A stretch of 57,751 nt of DNA from JAFGJQ01 sp964586145 (GTDB taxonomy: Bacteria > Planctomycetota > Phycisphaerae > UBA1845): the NCBI GenBank assembly GCA_964586145.1, contig CAZPHH010000023.1:1-57751 (forward strand), given 5' to 3'. The notes under the pieces were generated by a model that ran no database searches, had not been told where the DNA came from, and worked only from the letters and a program-made list of their open reading frames with translations. The translations under genes were made by a program, and so were the position numbers. Of the stretch, positions 8,481 through 17,410 are shown piece after piece (position 1 is the stretch's first letter; each line of letters begins with the position of its first letter).

Positions 8481-9671
8481 TCACAGGGCGATCGTCTCGG
8501 GACCGTCGGGGCAGAGAGATTCGAGTCGGGCGGGGTCGACCGGAACGCCCAGGCCGACGAGGTCCAGCGGGGGCAGCCCGCCGGCGTAGCCGAAGCGGAG
8601 GGGGCGGCGGACCACGTCGCGACGAAGCAGGAACGAGCCGAAGCAGCCTTCGAGAAACGTCACCCCCGGCGTGATCTCCAGGAAACGCAGCCCCGCCGCG
8701 GACAGAAGGCTCGTCTCGCCGACCATGCACCCGAGCTGAATCAGCACGCCGTTCCGGCGGGCAAACGCGGCCAGCCGCAGGGCCGGCAGCAGTCCGCCGC
8801 ACTTGCTGATGCGGATGTTGAACCCGTCGGCCACGCCGGCCTCATGAAGCCGCCGGGCGTCACCCAGTGTGATGAGCGATTCGTCGTGTATCAGGGGCAA
8901 CTGGATGACGTGCTTGAGCAGCGGCAGGTCTTCCTCACGCCCGCGGGCCAGCGGCTGCTCCACGCCGGCCAAGGGAAGCTCGCGCCAGTCGCCCAGCTTG
9001 TCGATGGCCTCATCCTTCGACCAGGCGCCGTTGGCATCCAGTCGAAGCGACGCCTTGCCCTGCGCAATGGCCGGCCGCAGGTACGCGTACGCGCGCTCCA
9101 GCCGCTCCGCGTCGCCCTCGTCGCCGACCTTGAGTTTGAACTGCCGCAATCCGTACCACCAGAGCCGTCGCAGCGTCTTCATCATGCCCGCCGGAGTGCG
9201 ATTCGCCAGCACGCCGCTGGCGCGGACGGCCGCGCGGCTGCCGGGTGTGCCGAAGCCGCCGAACCCCGCCCAGCCGGCGATGCTGCTCAACGGCCGGCCA
9301 AACGCCCGGGAGTAGGCGTCCAGCAGGGCCAGCTCCACCGCGGCCCGAGCGGCCGGTATGGACCGGTCGCGCTCGTCGACAAACGGGAGGCTGTCCGCGC
9401 CCTCCAGCGCCTCGGCGAAGGAAGCCGGGTGGAGACCCAACACGTGCTGCATCAGCACACCCCGCAGGGCGGCCTGGACCGATGGAACCGTCTCGCCCGT
9501 GACATAGGGGCGGGGCAGCGTCTCGCCGTACCCCGTTACGCCGTTGCCCAGCTCCACCTCGACCACAACAGGGTCGGCCACCGATCGCTCCGATGCGGCA
9601 TGGGATACGGTCCGCCGCATGGGGATGGCCAGCGGCCAGACGAGCATCCGATGAACGGCGGTTGCACTCAC
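8481..9671 (-). CDS. enolase-superfamily dipeptide (L-Ala-D/L-Glu type) epimerase-like enzyme
   Basis: A 396-aa member of the muconate lactonising/dipeptide epimerase branch of the enolase superfamily. The barrel carries the expected acid-base Lys pair in FKLKVG (K179, K181), metal ligands D212 (LDANGAW), E238 (VEQP) and D263 (IHDES), and the opposite-face Lys K290 in ISKCGG. The later segment IQLGCMVGETSL is typical of dipeptide epimerases. These enzymes invert the alpha carbon of an acidic residue in a dipeptide, often in cell-wall peptide recycling. Substrate identity cannot be read from sequence alone; o-succinylbenzoate synthase or other cycloisomerases are alternatives. Start is GTG at 9671 with AGGA upstream. 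No murein-recycling genes adjoin it. Confidence 0.88.
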   Translation of the reverse strand: MSATAVHRMLVWPLAIPMRRTVSHAASERSVADPVVVEVELGNGVTGYGETLPRPYVTGETVPSVQAALRGVLMQHVLGLHPASFAEALEGADSLPFVDERDRSIPAARAAVELALLDAYSRAFGRPLSSIAGWAGFGGFGTPGSRAAVRASGVLANRTPAGMMKTLRRLWWYGLRQFKLKVGDEGDAERLERAYAYLRPAIAQGKASLRLDANGAWSKDEAIDKLGDWRELPLAGVEQPLARGREEDLPLLKHVIQLPLIHDESLITLGDARRLHEAGVADGFNIRISKCGGLLPALRLAAFARRNGVLIQLGCMVGETSLLSAAGLRFLEITPGVTFLEGCFGSFLLRRDVVRRPLRFGYAGGLPPLDLVGLGVPVDPARLESLCPDGPETIAL

Positions 9672-9847
9672 AGGTCGATTCCTGAGACCGGCTCAGCGGT
9701 TTCGGTGCGATTGTGCGCGAGGCGCCAGACGGGGGCAAGCCGGGCAGGGGCCGATAACGGCGGCCGGGGCGCCCTTTTGCCCTGCACACACCGGACGCCG
9801 GTCGCACGGGGACCGCCCACTCAAACCGTCCGGGTCATCCAACCGAT

Positions 9848-10117
9848 ATGGCCGATGGATCGACGATGGACGGCTCGCTCGACTACATTCTGGACGGCGT
9901 GCGCCTTCGCGACGAAGGCGAGGAGCCGGACCCGAACTCCCGGGCCGTCGGCCGCCGCTGGATCGGCGTCCTCTTCGAGTGCTGCAACCGATACGTGCGT
10001 ATCTACAGAAACAGCGCGGGCACGGCCTACGTGGGGCATTGCCCCGTCTGCCTGCGGGTGGTGCGGGTGCGGGTCGGCCCCGGCGGGATCCACGCTCGAT
10101 TCTTCTCGGCGAGTTGA
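9848..10117 (+). CDS. small CxxC protein, conserved-looking
   Basis: An 89-aa soluble protein without signal peptide. The key feature is a compact block from about residue 38: WIGVLFECCNRYVRIYRN, then TAYVGHCPVCLRVVRVRV, which gives two Cys pairs (CC and CxxC) of rubredoxin-like or zinc-knuckle spacing. I recall similar short proteins from other planctomycetes, but this is memory, not a search. The start is ATG at 9848; an in-frame ATG at 9866 is an alternative, and neither has a strong ribosome site. It is divergent from the epimerase gene and converges on the TMTC-like gene. Function unknown; metal binding is inferred. Confidence 0.7.
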   Translation: MADGSTMDGSLDYILDGVRLRDEGEEPDPNSRAVGRRWIGVLFECCNRYVRIYRNSAGTAYVGHCPVCLRVVRVRVGPGGIHARFFSAS

Positions 10118-10155
10118 CGTCGGCTCGAACCCGAGTGCGGGCGGGGTCTGCAACG

Positions 10156-12294
10156 CTACGGTGACTCCGCCGGCGCGGGGGCCGTCGCGGGCTGGGTGGC
10201 TGGGGGGGCCTCTCGCCACGGTCGTCCGGCGCGGTACGCCTCCAGATCCCCGCTCAAGAGAACCGCGAGCGGCGTGAGTCCCCGTTCCAGGGCCATCCGC
10301 TGCGCTTTCTCGGCGGTCGCGATCGCCGACTCGATGCGACCGGACTCGGCCAGCGCGGCTGCCAACGTCCGCAGGGAAAACGGATCCTGGTACCTTTCCG
10401 CTTCGCACACGCGTTCCGCCAGCTCCAGCGCCTGAACTGCGTTTCGAACGGTATCGTCCGGGCACGTGGCCCGCAGCCACGCGAGAGAGGCGGCCAGGCT
10501 CATCGCGTCCGGCGCACGACGAAGGCCGTCGGCCAGCACCGCGGCGGCCTCAGGGTACAGGCCCATGTGAAGAAGGATGCCCACGAACTGGTGTCGCACG
10601 TCCACATTGGCCGGATCCAGTTCCAGCGAACGTCCGTAGGCCGCCACCGCCTTCTCGAACTCACCGAACCCGGCCACCACAAAGCCGAGATTGGACCAGG
10701 CGAACGAGTATGCCGGATTTGCCAGGACGGCCTGTTCAAAATGCCGCTGCGCCTCGCGCATGTCGCCTTGATCCATCCGCACGATGGCCAGGCCGTTGTG
10801 GGCCTTCGCGTCGTTCGGTTCGATCTCCAGGGCCCGGCGGTAGTGCCGCTCCGCCTCCTCCAGTTGCCCGGTCTTCAGCAGACCGTCCGCAAGGTTCACG
10901 TGCGCGATCAGGCTGTTCGGGCTGATGGCCACACCCTGCCGCCACAGCGTGACCGAACTCTGCCAGACGCCCGCTTGGGCGTATGTCAGGATGGACAGGC
11001 TGACGATCACCACGCCCGCCGCAACGCCCACCGCCCGCGCAACGGGCGAAGCGATCTGCTCGCGGGCCCGCCGTTGGGCCACCCACAACACCGCGGCCCC
11101 CGCCAGGAGGGCAAACCCGGTGCATGACAGGTAGCTATACCGATCCGCCACGAACTGCGGCCCCGCCTGCGTGAAGCCCAGCACGGGCGACAGAAGCACC
11201 CCGTACACGATCCAGATCGCCAGCCCCGCCGGCCATCGCTTCCGCAGCAGGATCAGCCCGACCGTCACCAGCACGAGTGCGACGAGCCGGATCGCGAACC
11301 CGGCACCCAGCGCAACCGGCCCCTGCGGCGTTTCGATCATGGGCGCCAGGTCGACCGGGTGAATCGTCTTGACCGCGTAGAAAGTCAGGCCGTAGAGGGC
11401 CTGGTGGAAGCGGGCGACCAGGCCGTAGTCCGCCAGCGAGCGGAAGGCCCCGGCGTCGTCCATCGCGACGTACGCGATACCGGCGAAGAGCAGGGCAAAC
11501 AGCAGGAACGCCAGCTTCTCCGCCCATACGCGACGGGCGGCCGGCCCGAACCAGCCCACGGCCCCGCCGATCCGCCGCAGCGGGTACGCATCCAGAATAA
11601 GCAGAACCAGCGGCATACCCAGGACCGCCGCCTTGGACAGCATGGAAACCACGTACAGCAGGACGGCCGCGACGATCCAACCCCCGGACCCGGCGGGCCG
11701 GTCCGCGTACCGAAGGTACGCCCAGACCGAAAGGAAGAAGAACAGGCCGCTGAGCACGTCTCCTCGCGCGGTGATCCAGGCCACGGGTTCCGCTCGCAGG
11801 GGGTGGATCGCAAACACCGCCGCCGCCACCGCCGCCGCCAAGGTGTCGTACGGAGCCAGGGTCACGGTCCCGGAGGCGCGCAGCAGGCGTCGAGCGACGA
11901 AGAAGAAGGCCGCGGTTGCGCCCATGTGCAGAAGCAGGCTGGTCAGGTGAAACCGCTCCGGCCGGCCGATGCCCCAGAGGCAGTAGTCCAGTCCGTAGGT
12001 CAGCCACGTGAGGGGCTGGTAGTGCCCGGCATGAAACGTCGTGAACATCCAGTGGAGTTGCTCAACGCCCAGACCCCGGAAGGCTGCGTTCTGCAGCAGG
12101 TTGCGGTCGTCATGCAGGTTGACGAAGCCGGCCGACAGCACGGGCAGAAAGGCCAGAAAGGTCAGCGCAAGCAGGGTGGCCAGGCAGGCGGACCCCACCC
12201 AGGCCAGCAGGTCCGACGGCTCGTGCTCTACGCCTTCTGCGGTTGCCTCTGTCCGTCCGTCGGCGGCCTCCACCGGTTCCCTGTTCTCGCTCAC
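10156..12294 (-). CDS. TMTC-like multi-pass membrane protein with C-terminal TPRs
   Basis: About 712 aa. The first part is a multi-pass membrane region of the TMTC/PMT-related family common in planctomycetes: FVNLHDDRNLLQNAAF, HYQPLTWLTYGLDYCLWG, FAIHPLRAEPVAWITARGDVLSG are signature segments. About 10 membrane helices follow, then five or six TPRs (for example AHVNLADGLLKTGQLEEAERHY). The family is linked to transfer of sugars from lipid carriers to proteins; that activity is inferred here. The start is the GTG at 12294, which overlaps the stop of the preceding binding-protein gene by 4 nt (GTGA), giving translational coupling; a longer frame to 12576 lies wholly within that gene and was rejected. 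The C-terminus ends in a Pro/Ala tail. Confidence 0.87.
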   Translation of the reverse strand: MSENREPVEAADGRTEATAEGVEHEPSDLLAWVGSACLATLLALTFLAFLPVLSAGFVNLHDDRNLLQNAAFRGLGVEQLHWMFTTFHAGHYQPLTWLTYGLDYCLWGIGRPERFHLTSLLLHMGATAAFFFVARRLLRASGTVTLAPYDTLAAAVAAAVFAIHPLRAEPVAWITARGDVLSGLFFFLSVWAYLRYADRPAGSGGWIVAAVLLYVVSMLSKAAVLGMPLVLLILDAYPLRRIGGAVGWFGPAARRVWAEKLAFLLFALLFAGIAYVAMDDAGAFRSLADYGLVARFHQALYGLTFYAVKTIHPVDLAPMIETPQGPVALGAGFAIRLVALVLVTVGLILLRKRWPAGLAIWIVYGVLLSPVLGFTQAGPQFVADRYSYLSCTGFALLAGAAVLWVAQRRAREQIASPVARAVGVAAGVVIVSLSILTYAQAGVWQSSVTLWRQGVAISPNSLIAHVNLADGLLKTGQLEEAERHYRRALEIEPNDAKAHNGLAIVRMDQGDMREAQRHFEQAVLANPAYSFAWSNLGFVVAGFGEFEKAVAAYGRSLELDPANVDVRHQFVGILLHMGLYPEAAAVLADGLRRAPDAMSLAASLAWLRATCPDDTVRNAVQALELAERVCEAERYQDPFSLRTLAAALAESGRIESAIATAEKAQRMALERGLTPLAVLLSGDLEAYRAGRPWREAPPATQPATAPAPAESP

Positions 12295-13352
12295 GGCGCC
12301 TCCGTCGCAATCGGTTCCGTCCAGCGTGCCCACTGCGCTTTCCAGGCGTCCAGCCCGCTGCACCACACCACGCGTACCGGAACCGCATACGCCTGGGGCG
12401 GCAGCTCGCCCTTGCGGGCCACAACGATACACCACTGGATGGCCTTGTACCCGATCTCCCCATATTCGGCGCCGACCAGGGCGTGGCACCAGCGATTGGC
12501 CAGCAGAGGCCATCGCGCGGGCAGGGGTCCGACCCCGAAGACCTTGCACGAGTCGGGCGCCAGCGGGGCCGACCACAGGCTCGGGTCTTCAAAAAGGCGG
12601 TCGCTGACCAGGGCCAGCGCGGTCAGCCGTGGATATCGAGAGCCGAATCCCTGCGTCGCGGCCCAGGCCTGCGCCGGCGTGCCCTCATCGGGCAGCTCCC
12701 GAAGAACATGCACACCCGCGTGCTCGCGGATTCGATCTCGAAATACGCGCATCCGGGCTTCCGCCTCGCCGTCCGGTCCATCGCCCGCCAAAACGGCAAT
12801 GGTTCCGGCGCGGTCGATGGACTCCACCAAAGCGTCCGCCAGGGCCCGTCCGATCCGGGCCTCGTCCGGCCCGCAATGATGAAAAGTTTCCAAAGACGGC
12901 ACCGGCCGCATCATCGTCACCACGAACACGCCCGCCGAACGCAGGTCTTCCAGGGCCGGCCGCAGCGGCTCCGGCTCTGCCACCTGCACGCAGACGGCCA
13001 GGAAGTCGCGATTCCGCAAGCTCCGCAACAGCTCGCTCTGCGCCTCTGCCGAGGGGACGGATGGGGCAAACGTCTCGATTGTCACCGACCCGAAGTCCCG
13101 CTGCGCCCGCAGGGCGCCGTTTCGCAGCACGGGCCAGAGCGGATCGCCCTCGGCCACGCCCACGACGGCCACCCGAACTCGTCCGCGCGGACGCGCCGAC
13201 TCCGTCCCGCCCGGCCGGTCGCAGGATGCCGGCAAGGCGACAAGCAGCGCCGCCCACACGAGCCCCAGCGCCCGTCCAACGCCAACCCGGGCTACCCGAG
13301 CACAGCCGCTTGGTCCAAGGTAAGCATATCGATTGGCCCGGATTGGGATCAT
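12291..13352 (-). CDS. sugar-type periplasmic-binding lipoprotein (Peripla_BP_4-like)
   Basis: A 353-aa lipoprotein with lipobox-like LVALPASC at the end of a hydrophobic N-terminus. The mature part shows the type I periplasmic-binding fold: RVRVAVVGVAEGDPLWPVLRNGALRAQRDF, then FLAVCVQVAEPEPLRPALEDLRSAGVFVV, FHHCGPDEARIGRALADAL and GTIAVLAGDG, the order seen in ribose/xylose-binding proteins. It is a candidate sugar sensor or ABC-transport receptor. Start is ATG at 13352 with GGGGAC upstream; an in-frame GTG at 13397 is possible. The gene lies 96 nt after another binding-protein gene and overlaps the TMTC-like gene. No permease or ATPase is adjacent. Confidence 0.83.
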   Translation of the reverse strand: MIPIRANRYAYLGPSGCARVARVGVGRALGLVWAALLVALPASCDRPGGTESARPRGRVRVAVVGVAEGDPLWPVLRNGALRAQRDFGSVTIETFAPSVPSAEAQSELLRSLRNRDFLAVCVQVAEPEPLRPALEDLRSAGVFVVTMMRPVPSLETFHHCGPDEARIGRALADALVESIDRAGTIAVLAGDGPDGEAEARMRVFRDRIREHAGVHVLRELPDEGTPAQAWAATQGFGSRYPRLTALALVSDRLFEDPSLWSAPLAPDSCKVFGVGPLPARWPLLANRWCHALVGAEYGEIGYKAIQWCIVVARKGELPPQAYAVPVRVVWCSGLDAWKAQWARWTEPIATEAP

Positions 13353-13448
13353 CGTCCCCACGTCCCCCGCGCCGGCGCAACCCACCGCGCGGATCACGCC
13401 GTGTTGGAATGCGAACGCACCGCGCCGGTGCCTGCGCGGGCTGCCAGA

Positions 13449-14831
13449 CTACTGTAACGCGGCCAGAACCTGCTCGTACCGCTCGCGGAACTGGCGAGTC
13501 CAGTCGGCCACCAGGGCGTCGGCCTCGGGCCCGCCGGCCGCGGCCTTCGCGCCGAGCGTGTACGCTTCATCCTCGCTGAACGGAGGCCGGGTCAGCGCCG
13601 CCACGGTTTCCGGGGGCAGGCCGGCGTCGATGAGGCGTTTCCAGCACTTTTGGAGGAGAATGCCGTTCTCCCCCGCGGCGGCCCACAGCAGGGGCGCCAC
13701 GATGTCCCACTGCTTCACGGCCCGCTCCAGGTCCAGTTCGAGATCGCTCTTCATGGCCAACGGATTCTCTGCGACTGCCATTTCGCCCGCATGCTTCTCG
13801 TACACCGCGGGCAGCACCGGATAGCGGTACAACGTGTCGCGATACCCGCGGCGCGCCTCCGCCCGAACGCCCCAGAGAACCTGCCCGGACTCGCTCAGGC
13901 AGAACCGAACGAACCGTTCGGCCACTTCCCGATTCTCGGCGCCTTTCAGCACCGTGATGACGTCCGGCGTCACGGCGCTCGCCGCCGGCGGGTTCGCGTA
14001 CGACAGCCGCCCGGCGGACTGCTCGATTTCCTGCATGGCCGTGAAGCTCGCGGACAGACCGGCGAGGGCCACCCCGTCGCGCACGGCCGTGATCACGTCG
14101 CCGCTGTTCTGGAGCAGCGCCCGGGAATTGGCGGCCATGCGGAGGATGATGGACCACCCCTCTTCCCACCCGTATTTCTGCAGAATCAGCGTCAGGCACT
14201 GCCGATTGCTCCCGCTGTGGCCGGGATCGGCCAGCGTCACCCATCCGTAGTACTCGGGCAGCGCGAGATCCGCCCAGGTGGTCGGCGCCGGAACGGCTCG
14301 CTGCTCGCACGCGCGCCGGTTGAACAGGATGCCGAATCCGGAGAAGGCGGTGGCGTGCCAGTGCCCGTTCGCCTCGCGGGTGGGCAGGCCCAGGATGGTT
14401 TCCGGGATGTCCGCGAGGGCGTCCTTGAGATCGAGCGGCTCGGCCTGCCCGCGCTGCACGAGAAAATCGTGCTCCATGATGCCGCCGCCGAACAACAGGT
14501 CTGGCCGGACCCGGACACTCGATTCACCGGCTGACTCACTCAGGCGATTCACGTAGTCCAGACAGTCCACGGTGCCCATGGGAATCCACTGGATGTCCAT
14601 GAACTGGCCGTGGTTCTTCTGGTGCCACGCGGAGAACTCCGCGCCAAACACCTCCCGGATCAACTCGCTGTGGGGCGTGAGAATCACGAGCCGGGCGGGT
14701 GGGGCCGACATCCCCGGCGCCGATCGAGGCGCCTCCGGCGTGCATCCACGCCATCCGGTCAGGACCATCGTCCCGATCGCTCCCAGCAGGAACCATCCGA
14801 AAATGCGGCCGGTTGTCTTATGCGGGATCAT
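13449..14831 (-). CDS. extracellular solute-binding lipoprotein, family 1 (iron-type)
   Basis: A 460-aa binding protein of the family 1 (SBP_bac_1/AfuA-like) group. The N-terminus is hydrophobic (IFGWFLLGAIGTMVLTG) and reaches a Cys in WRGCTP. The mature part has RLVILTPHSELIREVFGAEFSAWHQ, PDLLFGGG, TAFSGFGILFNRRAC, TWADLALPEYYGWVTLADP and later TVLKGAENREVAERFVRFCLS, all characteristic in order. The start ATG at 14831 has GGAGG 9 nt upstream; an ATG nine nt further upstream abuts that GGAGG and cannot use it. This is the first gene of the three-gene leftward run. The ligand is unknown, and its transporter is not in this window. Confidence 0.87.
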   Translation of the reverse strand: MIPHKTTGRIFGWFLLGAIGTMVLTGWRGCTPEAPRSAPGMSAPPARLVILTPHSELIREVFGAEFSAWHQKNHGQFMDIQWIPMGTVDCLDYVNRLSESAGESSVRVRPDLLFGGGIMEHDFLVQRGQAEPLDLKDALADIPETILGLPTREANGHWHATAFSGFGILFNRRACEQRAVPAPTTWADLALPEYYGWVTLADPGHSGSNRQCLTLILQKYGWEEGWSIILRMAANSRALLQNSGDVITAVRDGVALAGLSASFTAMQEIEQSAGRLSYANPPAASAVTPDVITVLKGAENREVAERFVRFCLSESGQVLWGVRAEARRGYRDTLYRYPVLPAVYEKHAGEMAVAENPLAMKSDLELDLERAVKQWDIVAPLLWAAAGENGILLQKCWKRLIDAGLPPETVAALTRPPFSEDEAYTLGAKAAAGGPEADALVADWTRQFRERYEQVLAALQ

Positions 14832-14965
14832 GAAGGCCATCCTCCAATAGAACTGCGGCAGACTGGCCGGGCGACCGCCAACTCGCCCGTCGGGCTTACG
14901 AGGATACCACAATGTCCCGGGGGTGGAAAACAGCGGTCCGGGCCGAATGCCCGCGTTCCAGGAAG

Positions 14966-15001
14966 CAAAATGGGCCGTGAGGGAACCTGCCCTCACGGCC
15001 C
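14966..15001 (-). terminator. intrinsic terminator of the PEP-CTERM gene
   Basis: Perfect 12-bp arms GGGCCGTGAGGG (14972-14983) and CCCTCACGGCCC (14990-15001) with a 6-nt loop. Read leftward the stem is followed by ATTTTGC, a short U run. It lies about 93 nt after the PEP-CTERM stop codon. Confidence 0.85.
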
Positions 15002-15093
15002 GTGTTGTGTGTGCCTGCCTGCCACCGGAACGGTGCGAGCAGGTTTTCGGGCCACCGTCCCGCGCGACCGCGGGGGCATGTGGCCGATGATGC

Positions 15094-15807
15094 TTAGCGC
15101 CGGCGAATCAGGCCGATCGCGCCGAGACCGAGCAGCGCCAGCGTGGCGGGCTCGGGAATGTCTATCGAGTACCCCGGCGTTGTCACCGTGTAAACGCCGT
15201 CGATTGAATCCACTTCAATGGTCAGATCGTCGATGAAATAATCGGTCCGATGCTCTTCAGACGTAGTCGGAGCGCTGTAGAGCCGCGCCTGGATGACCAG
15301 GCCGTCGCGGGCGCCGAGGTTGCTGTTGAAGGTCCAGGAATGGGTCAACTCCTCCCAGCCGATGCCCGACGTGTACGTGGCGCTGCCGCCGGCCGAGCCC
15401 ACATTGGTCAAGCTGTCTCCCGATGTGTAGTGTCCCCAGATGCGCAGCGACGGGCTGACATCGGCTGTAATGTCGTACCCGAAGAAGCCGGCGTTAATCG
15501 TGTCGCCATCTTCCAGGCCGGTCACCCAGCCGATCCACGCTTCGGGCGTGCCCGAATGCGGCTCTTCGGCGACGTGCAGGTAGTAATCGCCGGAGTTCGC
15601 GCCCGGGCAGGTGAATGGACCGGCGCTACCTCCGAGGCCGTCCTGCGGTCCGGTCACGTTGGTCGGATCGACCAAATTACCGCTGGAGCCGAGAATGGTG
15701 CCGGTCCCATCCTCCCATCCGTACGTAAAGACAGTGCCCGCCGTTGCCGGCATCGCCAACGCCGCGACTGTTCCCGCCACGATCAACAATCCCAAGAGCT
15801 TCTTCAT
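15094..15807 (-). CDS. PEP-CTERM sorted exported protein
   Basis: A 237-aa exported protein. The start is ATG at 15807 with AGGAGAA 6 nt upstream. The signal peptide is MKKLLGLLIVAGTVAALAMPATA. The mature chain is rich in Gly, Thr and Asp and in beta-strand, beginning TVFTYGWEDGTGTILG; its build suggests a jelly-roll (concanavalin-like) domain. The last 20 residues are the sorting signal IPEPATLALLGLGAIGLIRRR: a PEP motif, a hydrophobic helix and an Arg tail, which directs processing by an exosortase and often attachment to exopolysaccharide. No exosortase is in the window. The gene stands alone with its own terminator. Confidence 0.9.
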   Translation of the reverse strand: MKKLLGLLIVAGTVAALAMPATAGTVFTYGWEDGTGTILGSSGNLVDPTNVTGPQDGLGGSAGPFTCPGANSGDYYLHVAEEPHSGTPEAWIGWVTGLEDGDTINAGFFGYDITADVSPSLRIWGHYTSGDSLTNVGSAGGSATYTSGIGWEELTHSWTFNSNLGARDGLVIQARLYSAPTTSEEHRTDYFIDDLTIEVDSIDGVYTVTTPGYSIDIPEPATLALLGLGAIGLIRRR

Positions 15808-17059
15808 GACCAATTCTCCTTCTGTTCTCTCGTTCGCCGGTTCTTCCCAACCTCTCGCAGAATCACTACTCCGAACGCGGAGCCTGTCACCTTTTGCGGT
15901 TTCACCCGGCCGGCGATACGCCACACGCTTGCTGCGGTGCACAAGGGAAGGATGAAGCGTCCACTCCTTCCCACCATCACCGCGCGATCTGGCGGAAGAG
16001 ACCCCGTTGTTCCCCACACCGGGGGCGCTTTATGCTCCGCCGTCGCGACGCACACCGCCGCCGAAATTCTTGCTCCGCGATATGCCTGGACTCGCGATTT
16101 CTCCCCGTCGCCGCGCCCCCCTGCCTCTTCCTGGGGCCTATAACGCAAAAGAGGGAGGTCGCGGAATGCACACGCACTCCACGTCTCCCTCTGCTCCACA
16201 CACTGATACTAACCCCGAAGGGCGACACCTGTCAAGGAGAACGCGTTGTGCGTTCCCTCGGCGAGACGGGCGTAAGCGCCTCTGCCCCGCATCGTTGTGA
16301 AGCCCGTGCCGGTGCGGGGCATACGTACGGGAGGCGGAAAGCGTCCGAATACCGTTCGGCAGGCGGCTCAGAGGGTCAATCATCTGCCGGTGGGCACCCC
16401 ATATCCGGACGTGGTTGCCGGACCGGCGGGGCTCGTTTCGTCGGCGGGAAAACCGGTCCTCGGCGTCGCGAGATTCTCCGGCCGGCGATCCGGTGGAGGT
16501 TTTGGCGGCCCGTGCGAGGGTCGGCGCCCGCGCGGCCGGGGTTCCTTCGGCGGATGACGCCGCTTCGCACGTCAGCCGTCCCTGAATCGTGTCAACACGG
16601 CATCCTCCTTCAGCATCGTGTGAGGGGGATGTCTTATATGGTCCGTGACCCCGAACACCCGCCGGCCAAACGAGTTGCGCCAGTGTACCATCCGTGACAT
16701 CCTCGCTGGCCACAATTGCCGGCCCTTGTGAAATACGGGGCGTGGTCGCTGTTCGCGGGGCGAGGCGGCGCCGGGCCTGGTGTCAAGCGACCCTGAAGAA
16801 CGCAGCGCAGGGGCCCGGATGGGCCCCCGGGACCGGGCCGCCAGGCCCCATTCTTAGCGCCACCTTACGCCGGATTCGGCGATTGAATTGTTGCAAACCC
16901 GGGGACCTTCGACTAGTCTACGCATAGCAGTCGGCGGAGGGGTATCCGCAGTCGGACCGTTGCGTTATTGCAGCGGAGGACGCAGGTTAGCTCAGAGGGC
17001 TTTCGTCGAGCGAAAGGAAACCTAGTAGCGGCCCCAACCGGCCCAGTCGAGCATGTCGC
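15808..17059. other. 1.25-kb region without a recognisable gene
   Basis: Only short frames without protein-like composition, ribosome sites or known motifs occur here. The right part would hold the promoter of the 17060 gene: TTGCAA (16891) and TAGTCT (16914) are a weak 17-nt-spaced pair. CTTTCG/CGAAAG forms a small hairpin at 17001-17017. No tRNA pattern closes. Confidence 0.55.
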
Positions 17060-17410
17060 ATGGCCTTGTTCGGAGAGCAGCTAAGCCCGCGGGTGCAAAC
17101 GGGTCTCATCGTTGCAGCGTTGGTCGTCGCCGGCGTCCTGGCCTGGTGGTTGTGGCCGAGCGGGTCGCCCATCGGTGACACGGTAAGCTTCGTCTGCGTG
17201 GCGACGGGAAAGACGTACCAGATCGACCGGAAGAACATCGTGTCCATGCCGGTCGAGAATCCGAGCACCAGGCAGCCGACCCTGGTGCCCTGTGTGCGCC
17301 GGGATGGCAAGCTCTTCGTGGATCCGCACTATCGGGACGTGCTGACGGGGCTGGCGGAGGTGAATCAGTATGTCGACAAGAGCACGCTGGAAGTCAAGTC
17401 CGCGCCGTGA
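17060..17410 (+). CDS. small single-pass membrane protein preceding a pseudopilin
   Basis: A 116-aa protein with one N-terminal membrane segment (GLIVAALVVAGVLAWWLWP, about 15-33) and a short extracytoplasmic domain containing VSFVCVATGKTYQIDRKNI and TLVPCVRRDGKLFVDPHYRDVL. Two Cys about 35 residues apart could pair. I know similar proteins from planctomycetes as hypothetical proteins next to pseudopilins, again from memory. The last 41 nt overlap the pseudopilin gene, so the pair is co-translated. Its role is unknown; a helper in type II-like pseudopilus assembly is inferred from position only. Confidence 0.8.
   Translation: MALFGEQLSPRVQTGLIVAALVVAGVLAWWLWPSGSPIGDTVSFVCVATGKTYQIDRKNIVSMPVENPSTRQPTLVPCVRRDGKLFVDPHYRDVLTGLAEVNQYVDKSTLEVKSAP

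Noticed and set aside
8400..10277. 625-codon rightward frame across the epimerase gene
   Set aside because: Shadow of the real gene on the other strand; composition is repetitive and lacks a domain.
12294..12576. N-terminal extension of the TMTC-like protein
   Set aside because: It lies entirely within the preceding binding-protein gene, while the GTG at 12294 gives a GTGA overlap.
16138..16713. 191-codon leftward frame in the 1.25-kb empty region
   Set aside because: No ribosome site, no protein-like pattern, and no family resemblance.
16981..17030. TAGCTCAG motif resembling a tRNA D-arm
   Set aside because: No acceptor stem, anticodon arm or TTC-loop motif follows in the right spacing.
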